Source: Methylobacterium sp. BTF04
Lineage (GTDB): Bacteria > Pseudomonadota > Alphaproteobacteria > Rhizobiales > Beijerinckiaceae
Assembly (NCBI RefSeq): GCF_010692745.1
Contig: NZ_JAAHTB010000011.1
Span: 1 to 64,000 of the forward strand
Direction: 5' to 3'
DNA length: 64,000 nt
The notes under the pieces were generated by a model that made no database searches, was not told where the DNA came from, and saw nothing but the letters and a program-made list of their open reading frames with translations. Positions 45,587-54,133 of the stretch are shown piece by piece. Numbering within the stretch: the first letter of the stretch is position 1; each line of letters starts with the position of its first letter. A program made the translations under genes and the position numbers.

Positions 45587-47302
45587 TCACGCAACCGCCG
45601 GCAGCACTTCCGGCGTCGGGCGGAAGGCCACAAGGGTCATGTCGTCCCGCCGGGCTTCGCCGCCGCGATACGCCACGAGTTCGGTTTCGAGGGCGGCGAC
45701 CTGCTCTGCGAGCGGCAAGGCCTGATGCGCACCGAGGATGTCGGTGACCCCGCGATGGCCGAGCAAGCGCCGCGTCGGCTTGAGGCCGCCCATCTGGTCC
45801 GAGATACCATCGGTCATCAGGTAATACGTCGTGCCGGGAGTGACCGGAACGACGACGTCGACACTTGCGAATTGCTCGCCGGCTCTCTGCGGGTAGCCGA
45901 GGCCGCGCTTGGCGCCCTTGATGCGCGTCACCACACCGTCGGTCACGGTGGTGAGCGCGAGACCCGCGCCGGCGAATCGGATCTCGACGTTCGCCCGGTC
46001 CCAGATACACACCCCGCAATCGAGGCCGTCGTCGGATTCCGAGCCCCGTCCGTCCTGGCGCAACTGCGCACGGACCATCGTGTCGAGGGCGCGGAGAATG
46101 TCGGTGGGCGCACGCAGGCGCCGCTCGTGCAGGATGCGGTCGAGGGCAGTGGCGACGATGAGGGTCAGGAAAGCGCCCGGAACCCCGTGGCCGGTGCAAT
46201 CGGCCACCACGAGGATGCCGAGCCCGTCGACCTCCTCCAGCCAGAAATAGTCGCCGCCCACCAAGTGGAGAGGTTCCCATAGTACGGCGACTTCGAGGCC
46301 GGTACCGGCGAGGGCCGAGCGCTCGGGCAGCACCGAACTCTGGATGCGCCGGGCGTAGCCGATGCTCTCCATGACGAAGCGGTTGGCGTCAGCGAGCTTG
46401 GCATGGGCTTGCTCGAGCTGCTGAAGCAGTTGCTTGGCCTCGTCGCCGGTGCGCAGGCCGTCCACCATCCGGTTGAAGGCCTGCGAGATGACGTCGATCT
46501 CGTTGCTGGCGCGGAATTCACCGTCGAGGTCCACCGGCACCCAGCGCTTGTGTTCGACCTCGCGCATGGCGAGCAGGAGACGCTTGAGCGGGGCGAGCAC
46601 GTGCCGGCGCACGTTGGCGTGGAGGGTCACCACGAAGACCAGCATCAGGATCAGGCTGGTGACGAGCGCCAGGATCGCCTGCTTCTCGGCGTTACCGCGC
46701 AGGGCTTCGGCCGAGATCGCGAGGGTGAGCCTACCCAAGGGCGCCGTACCCGAAGCGGCCACGAGGTCGGCTTGGCTGATGATCAGCTCGAAGGTGCGTC
46801 CGCGCGGCATGTCTCCGATCGACATCACCACGGCACCGGCGGCATTGCGCAGGGTCACCGAGCGAAACGCCGGATCGAGGGTCAGGGCCTGAACCTGCTG
46901 GCGATAGATTTCCGGCGTCGCGCTCCAGTCGGGGCGCGCGATGGCCTTGGCGGAGAGCGCGGCCATCAGATCCGCCCGCTCCTTATAAAGGCGGATCTGA
47001 TCGCTGTAATTGACCCAGGCGATGCCGATCTGGGTGACGAGGACCACCACCGCGATGACGGGGTAGATCCGCAGGAACAGGGTGTGGGCAAGGCTGTCGA
47101 GATCGCGCCCGCGCGCGGAACCACGCAGTGCACCGGGGCGCATCGTATCGGCGCCATCGGCCTGGGGAACGTCGAGAAAGCCCGCAGCCTTGAGGAATTC
47201 GCTGCTGCGCCGAGGGCCGGCGCCGCGCAGGGAGCCGCCGCGCCGCAGCGGCGCGTCCGTGGGCACCGGTGTGGACGCCGGAGCCAGAATTTCAGGCTTC
47301 AT
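45587..47302 (-). CDS. siaA: SiaA-like membrane PP2C (SpoIIE) phosphatase with HAMP
   Basis: 571 residues. An N-terminal cytoplasmic segment is followed by helix 1 (LFLRIYPVIAVVVLVTQIGIA, about 75-95), a periplasmic sensor loop, helix 2 (ILALVTSLILMLVFVVTL, about 207-225), HAMP (RRHVLAPLKRLLLAMREVEHKRW) and a PP2C-type domain with GGDYFWLEEVDGLGILVVADCTGHGVPGAFLT, YLMTDGISDQMGG and RRDDMTLV (metal-binding Asp residues). This matches SiaA of Pseudomonas, which dephosphorylates SiaC. Last gene of a four-gene overlapping operon; ATGA junction with the cyclase gene. Confidence 0.85.
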   Translation of the reverse strand: MKPEILAPASTPVPTDAPLRRGGSLRGAGPRRSSEFLKAAGFLDVPQADGADTMRPGALRGSARGRDLDSLAHTLFLRIYPVIAVVVLVTQIGIAWVNYSDQIRLYKERADLMAALSAKAIARPDWSATPEIYRQQVQALTLDPAFRSVTLRNAAGAVVMSIGDMPRGRTFELIISQADLVAASGTAPLGRLTLAISAEALRGNAEKQAILALVTSLILMLVFVVTLHANVRRHVLAPLKRLLLAMREVEHKRWVPVDLDGEFRASNEIDVISQAFNRMVDGLRTGDEAKQLLQQLEQAHAKLADANRFVMESIGYARRIQSSVLPERSALAGTGLEVAVLWEPLHLVGGDYFWLEEVDGLGILVVADCTGHGVPGAFLTLIVATALDRILHERRLRAPTDILRALDTMVRAQLRQDGRGSESDDGLDCGVCIWDRANVEIRFAGAGLALTTVTDGVVTRIKGAKRGLGYPQRAGEQFASVDVVVPVTPGTTYYLMTDGISDQMGGLKPTRRLLGHRGVTDILGAHQALPLAEQVAALETELVAYRGGEARRDDMTLVAFRPTPEVLPAVA

Positions 47303-48156
47303 AGGGCAGACCCATCCGCGGAGGTCTCGTTCGGTGTGAGCGCGACACGGTTGCGACCAGCGCGCTTGGCGACGTAGAGCGCCGCATCGGCCCGCCGCAT
47401 GGCGCTCTCGAGGGTTTCGCCGGCCAAGGCCTGTGCGATGCCGATGCTCACCGACATCGCAATGACCCCTTCCTCGGCCGGCACCGCAGTCGCCGCCACC
47501 GCCGCGCGCATGCGCTCGGCGACCGCATGTCCGGTGTCCAGATCCGTATCGGGCAGCACGATGGCGAATTCCTCGCCACCGGTGCGTCCAATGATGTCGA
47601 GGGTGCGCAGGTTAGCCCGGCAGGTCGCCACGAAGGCGACGAGCGCGGCGTCCCCCACTGCATGGCCGTAGCTGTCGTTGAGGAGCTTGAAGCGGTCGAG
47701 GTCGAGCATCAGCACGCAGACCGGCGCGCCACTGCGCTCATGGCGCAGCCATTCGCGCGCCGCGATCTCCATAAAACGCCGACGCGCCAGCGCACTCGTG
47801 AGGTCGTCGGTGTCGGCCAGACGTCGCAATTCGGATTCGAGGCGGGTGCGGTGCTCGATCTCCCCCGACAGAGCCGCGTTGAGGGCCTGGAGATCGCGGC
47901 GCTGCTCGGCCAAGCAATGATTGGCCTTCTGCAGGTCGAGCTGCATCCGGTCGCTCATCCGCACCAGGCGCCGTTGTTCGCGGTATCCGCGCCGATAGGC
48001 GTCGGCCAGCGCCTGAACGCCGCCGGCCACGTCCGACAATCCGGTGAGCATCGACTCGGCCCGCGCCAGCACCGCCTCTTCGGCATCGTACAGGCTGAAG
48101 GCATCAACCGCCGTTTCGGCCTTGGCCTCGGCGATGGCCCTGCCAGTGCCCGTCAT
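47299..48156 (-). CDS. siaD: SiaD-like diguanylate cyclase (GGDEF)
   Basis: 285 residues. The N-terminal helical part (about 25-110) is coiled coil without a membrane segment. The GGDEF domain has VCVLMLDLDRFKLLNDSYGHAVGD, active-site GGEEF at 193-197, and an intact inhibitory site RTLD at 184-187, exactly five residues before it. It should be a c-di-GMP synthase with product inhibition. In Pseudomonas, SiaD is activated by binding unphosphorylated SiaC. ATGA overlaps at both ends tie it to its siaC- and siaA-like neighbours. Confidence 0.88.
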   Translation of the reverse strand: MTGTGRAIAEAKAETAVDAFSLYDAEEAVLARAESMLTGLSDVAGGVQALADAYRRGYREQRRLVRMSDRMQLDLQKANHCLAEQRRDLQALNAALSGEIEHRTRLESELRRLADTDDLTSALARRRFMEIAAREWLRHERSGAPVCVLMLDLDRFKLLNDSYGHAVGDAALVAFVATCRANLRTLDIIGRTGGEEFAIVLPDTDLDTGHAVAERMRAAVAATAVPAEEGVIAMSVSIGIAQALAGETLESAMRRADAALYVAKRAGRNRVALTPNETSADGSAL

Positions 48157-48557
48157 GCCGGCTGCTCCCTCACCATTTCGAACCGGGCGCTCGAGAAATC
48201 GGCGGCGAAATCCTCGCCGGCCTCCTCGATGGTCTCGTCGCCGTCGGCAAACAGCCAACGCACCGTCACCGAGCGGCCTTCGGCAGCGGCATCCTCGAGG
48301 GGCATGAACAGGTTCATCAGCGCCTTGGCGCTCGATGAATTGAAATAGGCGAGCCCGACCTCGAACGTGATCGGGTCCGGGCTGGGCTCGGCCAGATAGC
48401 CGCGCAAGGCCTGAAGAAGCGGTCCGAAGAACGCCGCGGCATCCTCCGGGTAAGATTCACCACGAAGCTGGAGGTGCCCGGCTTCGAAGTCGAAATCGAC
48501 CAGCGGCGAGCGGTCCGTGGGGGCGAGACGAATGGGGTCCATCGGTTGGCTGCCCAT
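48153..48557 (-). CDS. siaC: SiaC-like regulatory phosphoprotein (DUF1987)
   Basis: 134 residues from ATG 48557. DUF1987 pattern: TDRSPLVDFDFEAGHLQLRGESYPEDAAAFF, then ITFEVGLAYFNSSSAKALMNLF. In Pseudomonas SiaC a Thr in the corresponding FNTSS segment is phosphorylated by SiaB and controls binding to SiaD. Here the segment reads FNSSS (residues 72-76), so a Ser would take the phosphate. It is a STAS-like anti-anti-sigma-type fold by family. TGATG and ATGA overlaps with its neighbours. Confidence 0.87.
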   Translation of the reverse strand: MGSQPMDPIRLAPTDRSPLVDFDFEAGHLQLRGESYPEDAAAFFGPLLQALRGYLAEPSPDPITFEVGLAYFNSSSAKALMNLFMPLEDAAAEGRSVTVRWLFADGDETIEEAGEDFAADFSSARFEMVREQPA

Positions 48558-49111
48558 CAAATGTAGGCTTTGAGGCAGAAGAAGCTGCGCTCAGGCCCCA
48601 GGTCCTGGAAATCGTATTCGACGGGGGCGCTCGAGCGCCGGGCGATCTCGATCAGCCCGATGCTGCCGCCGAGGCTGCCCTCGTCGGGCGGTTGACGCAG
48701 CTTTTCGCGGTAGAAGGCCTTCAATTCGTCCCCCGTCATGCCAGCGAGATGATCGAGACGGGAGCGCAGGTTCGGCACGTCGGCGTTCGGCACCTCGTTG
48801 CCGCAGACGACGAAGAACCGGCCAGCCTCCACCCCGACCACGATCACGCCCGCGCTGATCAGGCCTCCCGACTTGGCGGGAGGCTGGGAGACCTTGTCGG
48901 CCGAATAGCGAATGACGTTCTGGGCCTGCTCCACGAAGATCGCGAAGACCCGCTTGGCGACGGTGGCGTCCGTCTCGCCCTGGCTCATGCGCAGCTTCAG
49001 CACTTCGCCGAGCGAGAACAGCACGTTCTCGGAGATGTCGCCCCCGAAGGAGAGAATCACGCCCTGTCGCCGTGAGGCGTCGAAGAAATTCCGGAAATCG
49101 TGTGCGAGCAA
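48557..49111 (-). CDS. siaB: SiaB-like protein kinase (DUF6272, GHKL-type)
   Basis: 184 residues. The start is taken as TTG 49111 because GGGAG lies 7 bases upstream; the frame stays open to 49186. An N-terminal helical part (LLAHDFRNFF, GDISENVLFSLGEVLK) is followed by an ATP-site N-box-like FVEQAQNVIRYSAD and a glycine loop GSLGGSIGLIEIAR, resembling anti-sigma-factor kinases. SiaB phosphorylates SiaC in Pseudomonas. First gene of the operon. Confidence 0.83.
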   Translation of the reverse strand: MLAHDFRNFFDASRRQGVILSFGGDISENVLFSLGEVLKLRMSQGETDATVAKRVFAIFVEQAQNVIRYSADKVSQPPAKSGGLISAGVIVVGVEAGRFFVVCGNEVPNADVPNLRSRLDHLAGMTGDELKAFYREKLRQPPDEGSLGGSIGLIEIARRSSAPVEYDFQDLGPERSFFCLKAYI

Positions 49112-49551
49112 CGGAATGCTCCCTGCCTGGCACGTCGGCCTCGAGCTACTTGCCCGTGTCGACCCCATGGCCGGAATAACCCCCAAATCCTGTATGAGCC
49201 GTTAAGACTAAAGTCTGCACGACGGACTGACTTGAAGGAGATGAGGAACAAACCCGAATTTACGTTTTGCTGACTTCATTCCGAATTCTCTGCGAAAGCC
49301 GCCGAAATCATCAGTGTTGCCTGAAATTCAATCAATCCAGCGGTGTCACCGCGGCCGCAGCGGCGAAGGACGCAGCAGAGGGTCGGGGCGAGCGTCGACC
49401 CGCGATTGCCCCTGGCAGACGACGCGGCCGCCTTGCCGGACGGACGCGATCGTGATCTGACCGAAGAACCGCAGAGCTTTCCTTCACGCGGTCTCGCTCC
49501 CATCTCGGAAGTCGAGACGTCTCCGTTCACCGCCAACCGTATCGAAACACC
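49112..49551. other. Divergent intergenic region between siaB-like gene and the nucleotidase gene
   Basis: 440 bases with noticeably lower GC between about 49190 and 49340. It should contain the promoters of the Sia-like operon and of the nucleotidase gene. No convincing -35/-10 pair or operator was found. A 10-codon frame after GAAGGAG at about 49240 is too short to support. Confidence 0.45.
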
Positions 49552-50280
49552 GTGTTGCTTCCCGGCGAGAGCCATTTCACCACTCCCGAATCCCGCGGCT
49601 TCACTGAGGTGGATACCTGGGTGTTCGACCTCGACAACACGCTCTATCCGAGCGATGCGCGGGTTTGGCCGCAGGTGGACGAGCGCATCACCCTGTACGT
49701 GATGCGCCTCTACGGGCTCGACGGGATTTCGGCCCGCGCCCTGCAGAAGTATTTCTACCATCGCTACGGCACGACGCTGAAGGCGCTGATGGTCGAGGCG
49801 CAGATCGATCCGCACGACTTCCTCGACTTCGCCCATGACATCGATCACTCGACGATCCGCCTCGATCCGGCCCTCGGCGACGCCATCGAACGGCTGCCCG
49901 GCCGCAAGCTCATTCTCACCAACGGCTCGCGCCGGCATGCGCAGAACGTGGCGGCCAAGCTCGGCATCCTCGATCATTTCGAGGACGTGTTCGACATCGC
50001 CGACGCCGATTTCGTGCCCAAGCCCGAGCGCTCGACCTATGAGCGCTTCCTCTCGCGCCACGCGGTCGATCCGCGTCGCTCGGCCTTGTTCGAGGATATC
50101 GCCCGCAACCTCGTAGTGCCGCACGACATCGGCATGGCCACCGTGCTCGTGGTTCCGGCGATCCTCGACCCGTTCCGCGAAGCCTTCGAGCAAGAAGCGG
50201 TGCGCGAACCGCATATCGACCATATCACCAGTGATCTCGCTGGATTCCTCAGCCACCGCGTCCTACCGGTGGTGGCATGA
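49552..50280 (+). CDS. Pyrimidine 5'-nucleotidase (HAD family)
   Basis: 242 residues from a GTG. HAD motifs: I, WVFDLDNTLYP (nucleophile Asp and general-acid Asp); II, KLILTNGSRRHAQNV; III/IV, KPERSTYERFLSRH and ALFEDIARNLVVPHDIGM. The helical cap after motif I makes it a subfamily I enzyme, as in the SDT1/PYN-type nucleotidases that precede dapD in many Hyphomicrobiales. ATGA overlap with the following protease gene. The exact start is uncertain by a few codons. Confidence 0.88.
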   Translation: MLLPGESHFTTPESRGFTEVDTWVFDLDNTLYPSDARVWPQVDERITLYVMRLYGLDGISARALQKYFYHRYGTTLKALMVEAQIDPHDFLDFAHDIDHSTIRLDPALGDAIERLPGRKLILTNGSRRHAQNVAAKLGILDHFEDVFDIADADFVPKPERSTYERFLSRHAVDPRRSALFEDIARNLVVPHDIGMATVLVVPAILDPFREAFEQEAVREPHIDHITSDLAGFLSHRVLPVVA

Positions 50281-50687
50281 GCACCTGGGCGGGCGCGCAC
50301 GCGCCGACCATCGACGATATCGAAGATCTGGCGCATGCCGCCTTCGCCAATCTTCCGGGTAGCTTCAGGGCCCTGTGCACGGGCGTAACGATCCATGTCG
50401 AGGATTTTCCCGACGAGGAGACCCTGAACGAAATGGAGTGCGAGAGCGAATTCGACCTGCTCGGCCTCTTCCGCGGGTTTGGCTTGGCTCAAAGCGGCGA
50501 AGTGGTGAGCGGCCAGATGCCGAATCGGGTGTGGCTCTATCGCCGCCCGTTGCTCGATTACTGGGCCGAACACGACGAGACCCTCGGCCATCTCGTCAGC
50601 CATGTCCTGATTCACGAGATCGGCCACCATTTCGGACTGTCCGACGCCGACATGGCGTCGATCGAGGCGACAGCCGATCGGGCCTGA
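50277..50687 (+). CDS. Zincin-like metallopeptidase family protein
   Basis: 136 residues. The C-terminal SHVLIHEIGHHFGLSDADM is the HExxHxxGxxD zinc motif of the small minimal-gluzincin-like (DUF1025/Zincin_1) proteins. The first half contains LPGSFRALCTGVTIHVEDFP and EFDLLGLFRG, also conserved. Cytoplasmic. Coupled to the nucleotidase gene by ATGA. Substrate unknown. Confidence 0.9.
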   Translation: MSTWAGAHAPTIDDIEDLAHAAFANLPGSFRALCTGVTIHVEDFPDEETLNEMECESEFDLLGLFRGFGLAQSGEVVSGQMPNRVWLYRRPLLDYWAEHDETLGHLVSHVLIHEIGHHFGLSDADMASIEATADRA

Positions 50688-50789
50688 TCGACCGTCTCAC
50701 CTATCAGACCGAAAGCCCGCGAGGCTACCCTTGCCAGATGCTGTCCGCTCCCACGGGCGATGGCGCACAGGGTCGCTTCGCCAATTGTA

Positions 50790-52019
50790 TCAGGCGTCGT
50801 TGGCCGGGCGCAGGAGGCTCGCCTTGGGCCGGCGCGTGCGGAACTGTCCGCGGTCCACCGCCACGAACACCAGCACCGTGAGTGCGAGGGTGGTGAGCCA
50901 CCACATCACCGTGAGCCCGACGCCGATGCAGGCGATGGCGAAGGCCGCCGCGAAGGCCGCCATGGCGCCCGGCACCAGCACGGGCGCGCCGCGTCCGCTA
51001 CGCCGGATGGCGGCGTAGAGGGCGAAGGCCGCGGCGAACGCGCCGACGACGCCGAGTTCGTACCAGAGTTCGAACAGCAGGGTCGTGGGCGCATTGGTCG
51101 GCAGCAGATTGACGAAGCGTCCGCGCAGGGCGGTCTCGAACCCGTGCCCGGTGACGAGCCGCACCGGCTCCGTGGTCACGACCTTCTGCCAGGTCTTCAG
51201 GGTGAGAACGCCGGGTGCCACCGGGCCGAACAGGGCGGCACCCACCGGCCGGGCCAGGAACGGCAGGATTGGAGCGATCGCAAGGAGGCCCGTCACCGCC
51301 ATCGCGATGGCGCGGGTTCCAAGCGCAGGGCGGGAGGTCGTCACGGCGAAAGCGGTGGCCCCGACCGCCAGCGCAACCAGCGTCGTCGCCCCGGGCGAGC
51401 ACACGAGGGCGGCGGCCACCAGAAGTGCGAGACCGAGCGCCTCCAGGTCGCGCCCGCGCGAGCGCAGCCACGCCACCGCAGGCCAGGCCAGGAGCACCAG
51501 CACGGTCAGGCCGCGATCGAGGGTGCCGTCCTCGTCCGCTGCGCCGCGCAAAAGGCCGTTCCCGAATAGGCCGAGCGCAATGGCAAGGAGCGCGGCTGCG
51601 GCAATCCCCACGGGGAGGAGGTACAGGTTGGCCGAACGCATTCGGTCGGGAAGCGCGAGATAGCCCGCCAGTGTCATCAGGATCGTGGCGACGAGGTTGA
51701 GCAGGCGCTCCGTCGCCGGTTCGAGGAATGGCGTCCAGACCAGCGACAGGGCCGACCACAGGACCACGAGGAGGCCGGCGAGAAAGGCCGGCGCTCGCAG
51801 AAGCGCCAGGGCGGCCGGGCGGATCGGACGGGATTTCCCGTCGATGGCGCTGGCGAGGATCAGCAGCGCAACCGCGATAGGAGCGAGCACGACGGTGGCG
51901 CGGCGCGCAACTTGAGCCGCCAGGGGCACGACGACAAACAGGCTGAAGAAGCCGACGCGCCGCAGGAGAGCAGCGGCATCGAGGGCTGGATCGACGTTTG
52001 GTGTTGAGGCGCGCGCCAT
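50790..52019 (-). CDS. O-antigen ligase/polymerase-like membrane protein
   Basis: 409 residues with about ten membrane helices and a periplasmic loop containing VTGHGFETALRG...LPTNAPTTLLFELWYELGVVGAFAA. That segment (G-H-G, then P-x-N, then ELWYELGVVG) is the Wzy_C/WaaL-type signature. It could ligate or polymerise a surface polysaccharide; no other polysaccharide genes are adjacent, but two GT2 genes lie at 3.1-6.8 kb. ATG at 52019. Confidence 0.82.
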   Translation of the reverse strand: MARASTPNVDPALDAAALLRRVGFFSLFVVVPLAAQVARRATVVLAPIAVALLILASAIDGKSRPIRPAALALLRAPAFLAGLLVVLWSALSLVWTPFLEPATERLLNLVATILMTLAGYLALPDRMRSANLYLLPVGIAAAALLAIALGLFGNGLLRGAADEDGTLDRGLTVLVLLAWPAVAWLRSRGRDLEALGLALLVAAALVCSPGATTLVALAVGATAFAVTTSRPALGTRAIAMAVTGLLAIAPILPFLARPVGAALFGPVAPGVLTLKTWQKVVTTEPVRLVTGHGFETALRGRFVNLLPTNAPTTLLFELWYELGVVGAFAAAFALYAAIRRSGRGAPVLVPGAMAAFAAAFAIACIGVGLTVMWWLTTLALTVLVFVAVDRGQFRTRRPKASLLRPANDA

Positions 52020-52186
52020 GGTTTCGATCGAAGCCGTTGCAACGGCGCCGCGAGAAGACCCGAGCGCTATTCTCCAGTCCTAGTGCAGGCGTGCGGCACC
52101 GGCTGTAGATGTCTTGCAACACTTCCCCGCCCGTGAAGGGATATCGCCGCGTGATTCAAGGCGAACCGATTGACCGGCGAACACGG

Positions 52187-52714
52187 TCACACCCGCTCGA
52201 TCGGGACCGGTTCACGTCGGCGCGGCGCCATCCTGCGGCCGAGATCGGAGAGGACGCGCCAGCCGGCCCAGGTCCCGAGGAAGCCGAGGAGGCCGGCGAC
52301 GAGCCCGTCGGTGGTGGTGGGAATGGCCGGGCTGTAGTCTTGGTAGGTCGCTCGGGCGAGGGGCAAGTCGGGGTCGCGGATCAGCGCAGCGAGGCGGCCC
52401 AGCGGTCCGCCGGCGCTGGCGAGGGCCTGCTGTTGGGCGGTCAGGTCGTTGAGCCGGGCGATGTCGTAGCGGGCGGCCTCGCCGCGGCGGGCCACGAGGG
52501 CATTGGGATCGCTGCGAAGACGATCGACCGCGTCGTCGCGGGTATGGCCGGTCGCCGTGGCATCGGCTTCGAAGCCGGCCACCACGCGGCGTAATTCGTC
52601 GAGGGTACCGCCGAGGCGCTGCGCATATTGCTGGGCGAATTCGGGGCCTTGCGCCGCGATCATCCCCCCGAGGAGGCCGAGTGCGAGGCCGAGCGTGCGT
52701 AGGACGCGAAACAC
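52187..52714 (-). CDS. DUF2937 family membrane protein
   Basis: 175 residues from GTG 52714, which has AGGA at good spacing; an ATG at 52756 adds 14 residues. An N-terminal helix (VLRTLGLALGLLGGMIAA) is followed by GPEFAQQYAQRLGGTLDELRRVVAGFEADA, a coiled-coil middle, and a C-terminal helix (LVAGLLGFLGTWAGW). This is the DUF2937 layout. Function unknown. Confidence 0.83.
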   Translation of the reverse strand: MFRVLRTLGLALGLLGGMIAAQGPEFAQQYAQRLGGTLDELRRVVAGFEADATATGHTRDDAVDRLRSDPNALVARRGEAARYDIARLNDLTAQQQALASAGGPLGRLAALIRDPDLPLARATYQDYSPAIPTTTDGLVAGLLGFLGTWAGWRVLSDLGRRMAPRRREPVPIERV

Positions 52715-52786
52715 GTAGCTGATCCTGATCTCGCTGCGATGCCCGGACAAGAGCATGCCGGCGGTATGGGTTCCAGGGCACTCACG

Positions 52787-53059
52787 TCAGGACGGCTCGG
52801 CAAGGGCCAAGGCGACGTCCGCCTGTGTCACCTCGGACACGGGTCTGGCGACCTTGACGGCCCGGGCCGGCCGCCCCGGGACCAGGACGAGGATGATGGT
52901 CTCAGTTCCGGGGCAAGCGGGATCGGCGCAGACGATCTCGTTGACCTTGATCACCACCGCGGCGTCGAAGCCGCCGAGGGCGCGGACCCAATCCGCCACC
53001 GCCATGCGGGCGCCCTGATCGGTGGGGGGACGTCGGGTACCGAAGCCGAAGAGGGCCAT
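52787..53059 (-). CDS. Conserved 90-residue protein, unknown
   Basis: Begins MALFGFGTRRPPTDQ and has IKVNEIVCADPACPGTETIILVLVPG followed by ARAVKVARPVSEVTQADVALAL. The two closely spaced Cys (CADPAC) suggest a metal or redox site. It starts 3 bases after the WD40 gene stop, so the two are almost certainly cotranscribed. No family name can be given with confidence. Confidence 0.7.
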   Translation of the reverse strand: MALFGFGTRRPPTDQGARMAVADWVRALGGFDAAVVIKVNEIVCADPACPGTETIILVLVPGRPARAVKVARPVSEVTQADVALALAEPS

Positions 53060-53061
53060 GG

Positions 53062-54072
53062 TCAGGCCGGCAGCGTAAGGATGCCGGCCTGACCGTCGAC
53101 GCAGCCGAAGGCGAGGCGGCTGCCGCGCCCGTCCCAGGCCAGTGCCGAGATGCCGCTGCCCTTCACCGCCGGCCGCACCAGCAACTCGGAGGCGTCGGTA
53201 AAGCGCACGAGCAGGATGCAGCCGTCCTCGTAGCCGATGGCGAGCACCAGGGCCTTGGGGTGGAACGCCACCCGCGAGACGCGGGCCGGGCGCACGCCGC
53301 ATTCGCGCGGGGCCTTGCCGGTGGGGCCCTCCTTCGAATCGAACGGCCAGACGATGGCCGCCTCGGCGCCACTGGTGGCGAGCCAGTCTCCGTCACCGGA
53401 CCACGACACCGACCGGACCTTGCCGGGGTAGCCCGACATCCGCATGTGGCCGCGGTCGGGCTGCAGACGCCAGCCGTGAAGCGAATTCTCCTGCATGGTC
53501 GTGACGACGAAGCGCCCGTCCGGCGACCAGGTAACGTCGATATGCGAGCCCTTCCACTCGACGAAATCCGGCGCGGTCTCGAGGTTGGGGTACCACAGGG
53601 TCGCGCCGTTATAGTGGGCCACCGCGAGGCGGTAGCCCTTCGGCGCGAAGGCGAGGCCGCGCGCGGTGGACGGCGCCGCAAAGGTCTTCTCGCGGCCCTT
53701 GGCATCGCGCGCGACGACGTTGCGGCCGGCGCCGTAGGCGATCCCGCCATCAGGGTGGAGCGCCAATGCGTCGATCCAGGCCCCGCTCTTTGCGGCGGCC
53801 ATCTCCACGGTTTCGCCATTGGCAGCGGTCGCCACCACCCGGCCATCGTCGCCGCCGGTGACGAGGCGGCGGCCGTCGCCGGCGCCGACGAGGATGCCCG
53901 CATCGGCATGGGCCTCGACCCGGTGCGTGTCCCCGTCCGAAACGAGCAGGACACCGCCGTCACCCAGCGCCAACGCCAGGGTGTCTTTCAGCCAGGCGGC
54001 CATGACCACGTGGGCCCCGGCGGCCACCGGCGCCACGTGATCGCGAAGGGAGGGTGCGGCGGTCGCGCTCAT
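53062..54072 (-). CDS. WD40-repeat protein
   Basis: 336 residues from ATG 54072. Seven beta-propeller blades are visible as repeating G-H/W-D units, for example IDVTWSPDGRFVVTTMQENSLHGWRL, VRSVSWSGDGDWLATSGAEAAIVWPFD and VSRVAFHPKALVLAIGYEDGCILLV. No signal peptide, so a cytoplasmic scaffold. Its open frame extends upstream through a 15-bp tandem repeat, but no start signal is seen there. Confidence 0.87.
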   Translation of the reverse strand: MSATAAPSLRDHVAPVAAGAHVVMAAWLKDTLALALGDGGVLLVSDGDTHRVEAHADAGILVGAGDGRRLVTGGDDGRVVATAANGETVEMAAAKSGAWIDALALHPDGGIAYGAGRNVVARDAKGREKTFAAPSTARGLAFAPKGYRLAVAHYNGATLWYPNLETAPDFVEWKGSHIDVTWSPDGRFVVTTMQENSLHGWRLQPDRGHMRMSGYPGKVRSVSWSGDGDWLATSGAEAAIVWPFDSKEGPTGKAPRECGVRPARVSRVAFHPKALVLAIGYEDGCILLVRFTDASELLVRPAVKGSGISALAWDGRGSRLAFGCVDGQAGILTLPA

Positions 54073-54088
54073 CGGGGTTTCGTCTTTC

Positions 54089-54133
54089 TTCACGCAGACT
54101 TGCTTCACGCAAACTTGCTTCACGCAGGCTTGG
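54089..54133. repeat. Three tandem 15-bp units between WD40 and DUF1275 genes
   Basis: Units TTCACGCAGACTTGC, TTCACGCAAACTTGC and TTCACGCAGGCTTGG follow one another without gaps. The last unit covers the stop codon region of the DUF1275 gene. On the minus strand the array reads K-Q-V-C-V repeats in the frame leading to the WD40 protein, probably by chance. Confidence 0.85.

Noticed and set aside
49230..49275. 10-codon frame after GAAGGAG upstream of the nucleotidase gene
   Set aside because: Too short to judge, and the ATG overlaps the ribosome-binding-like sequence.
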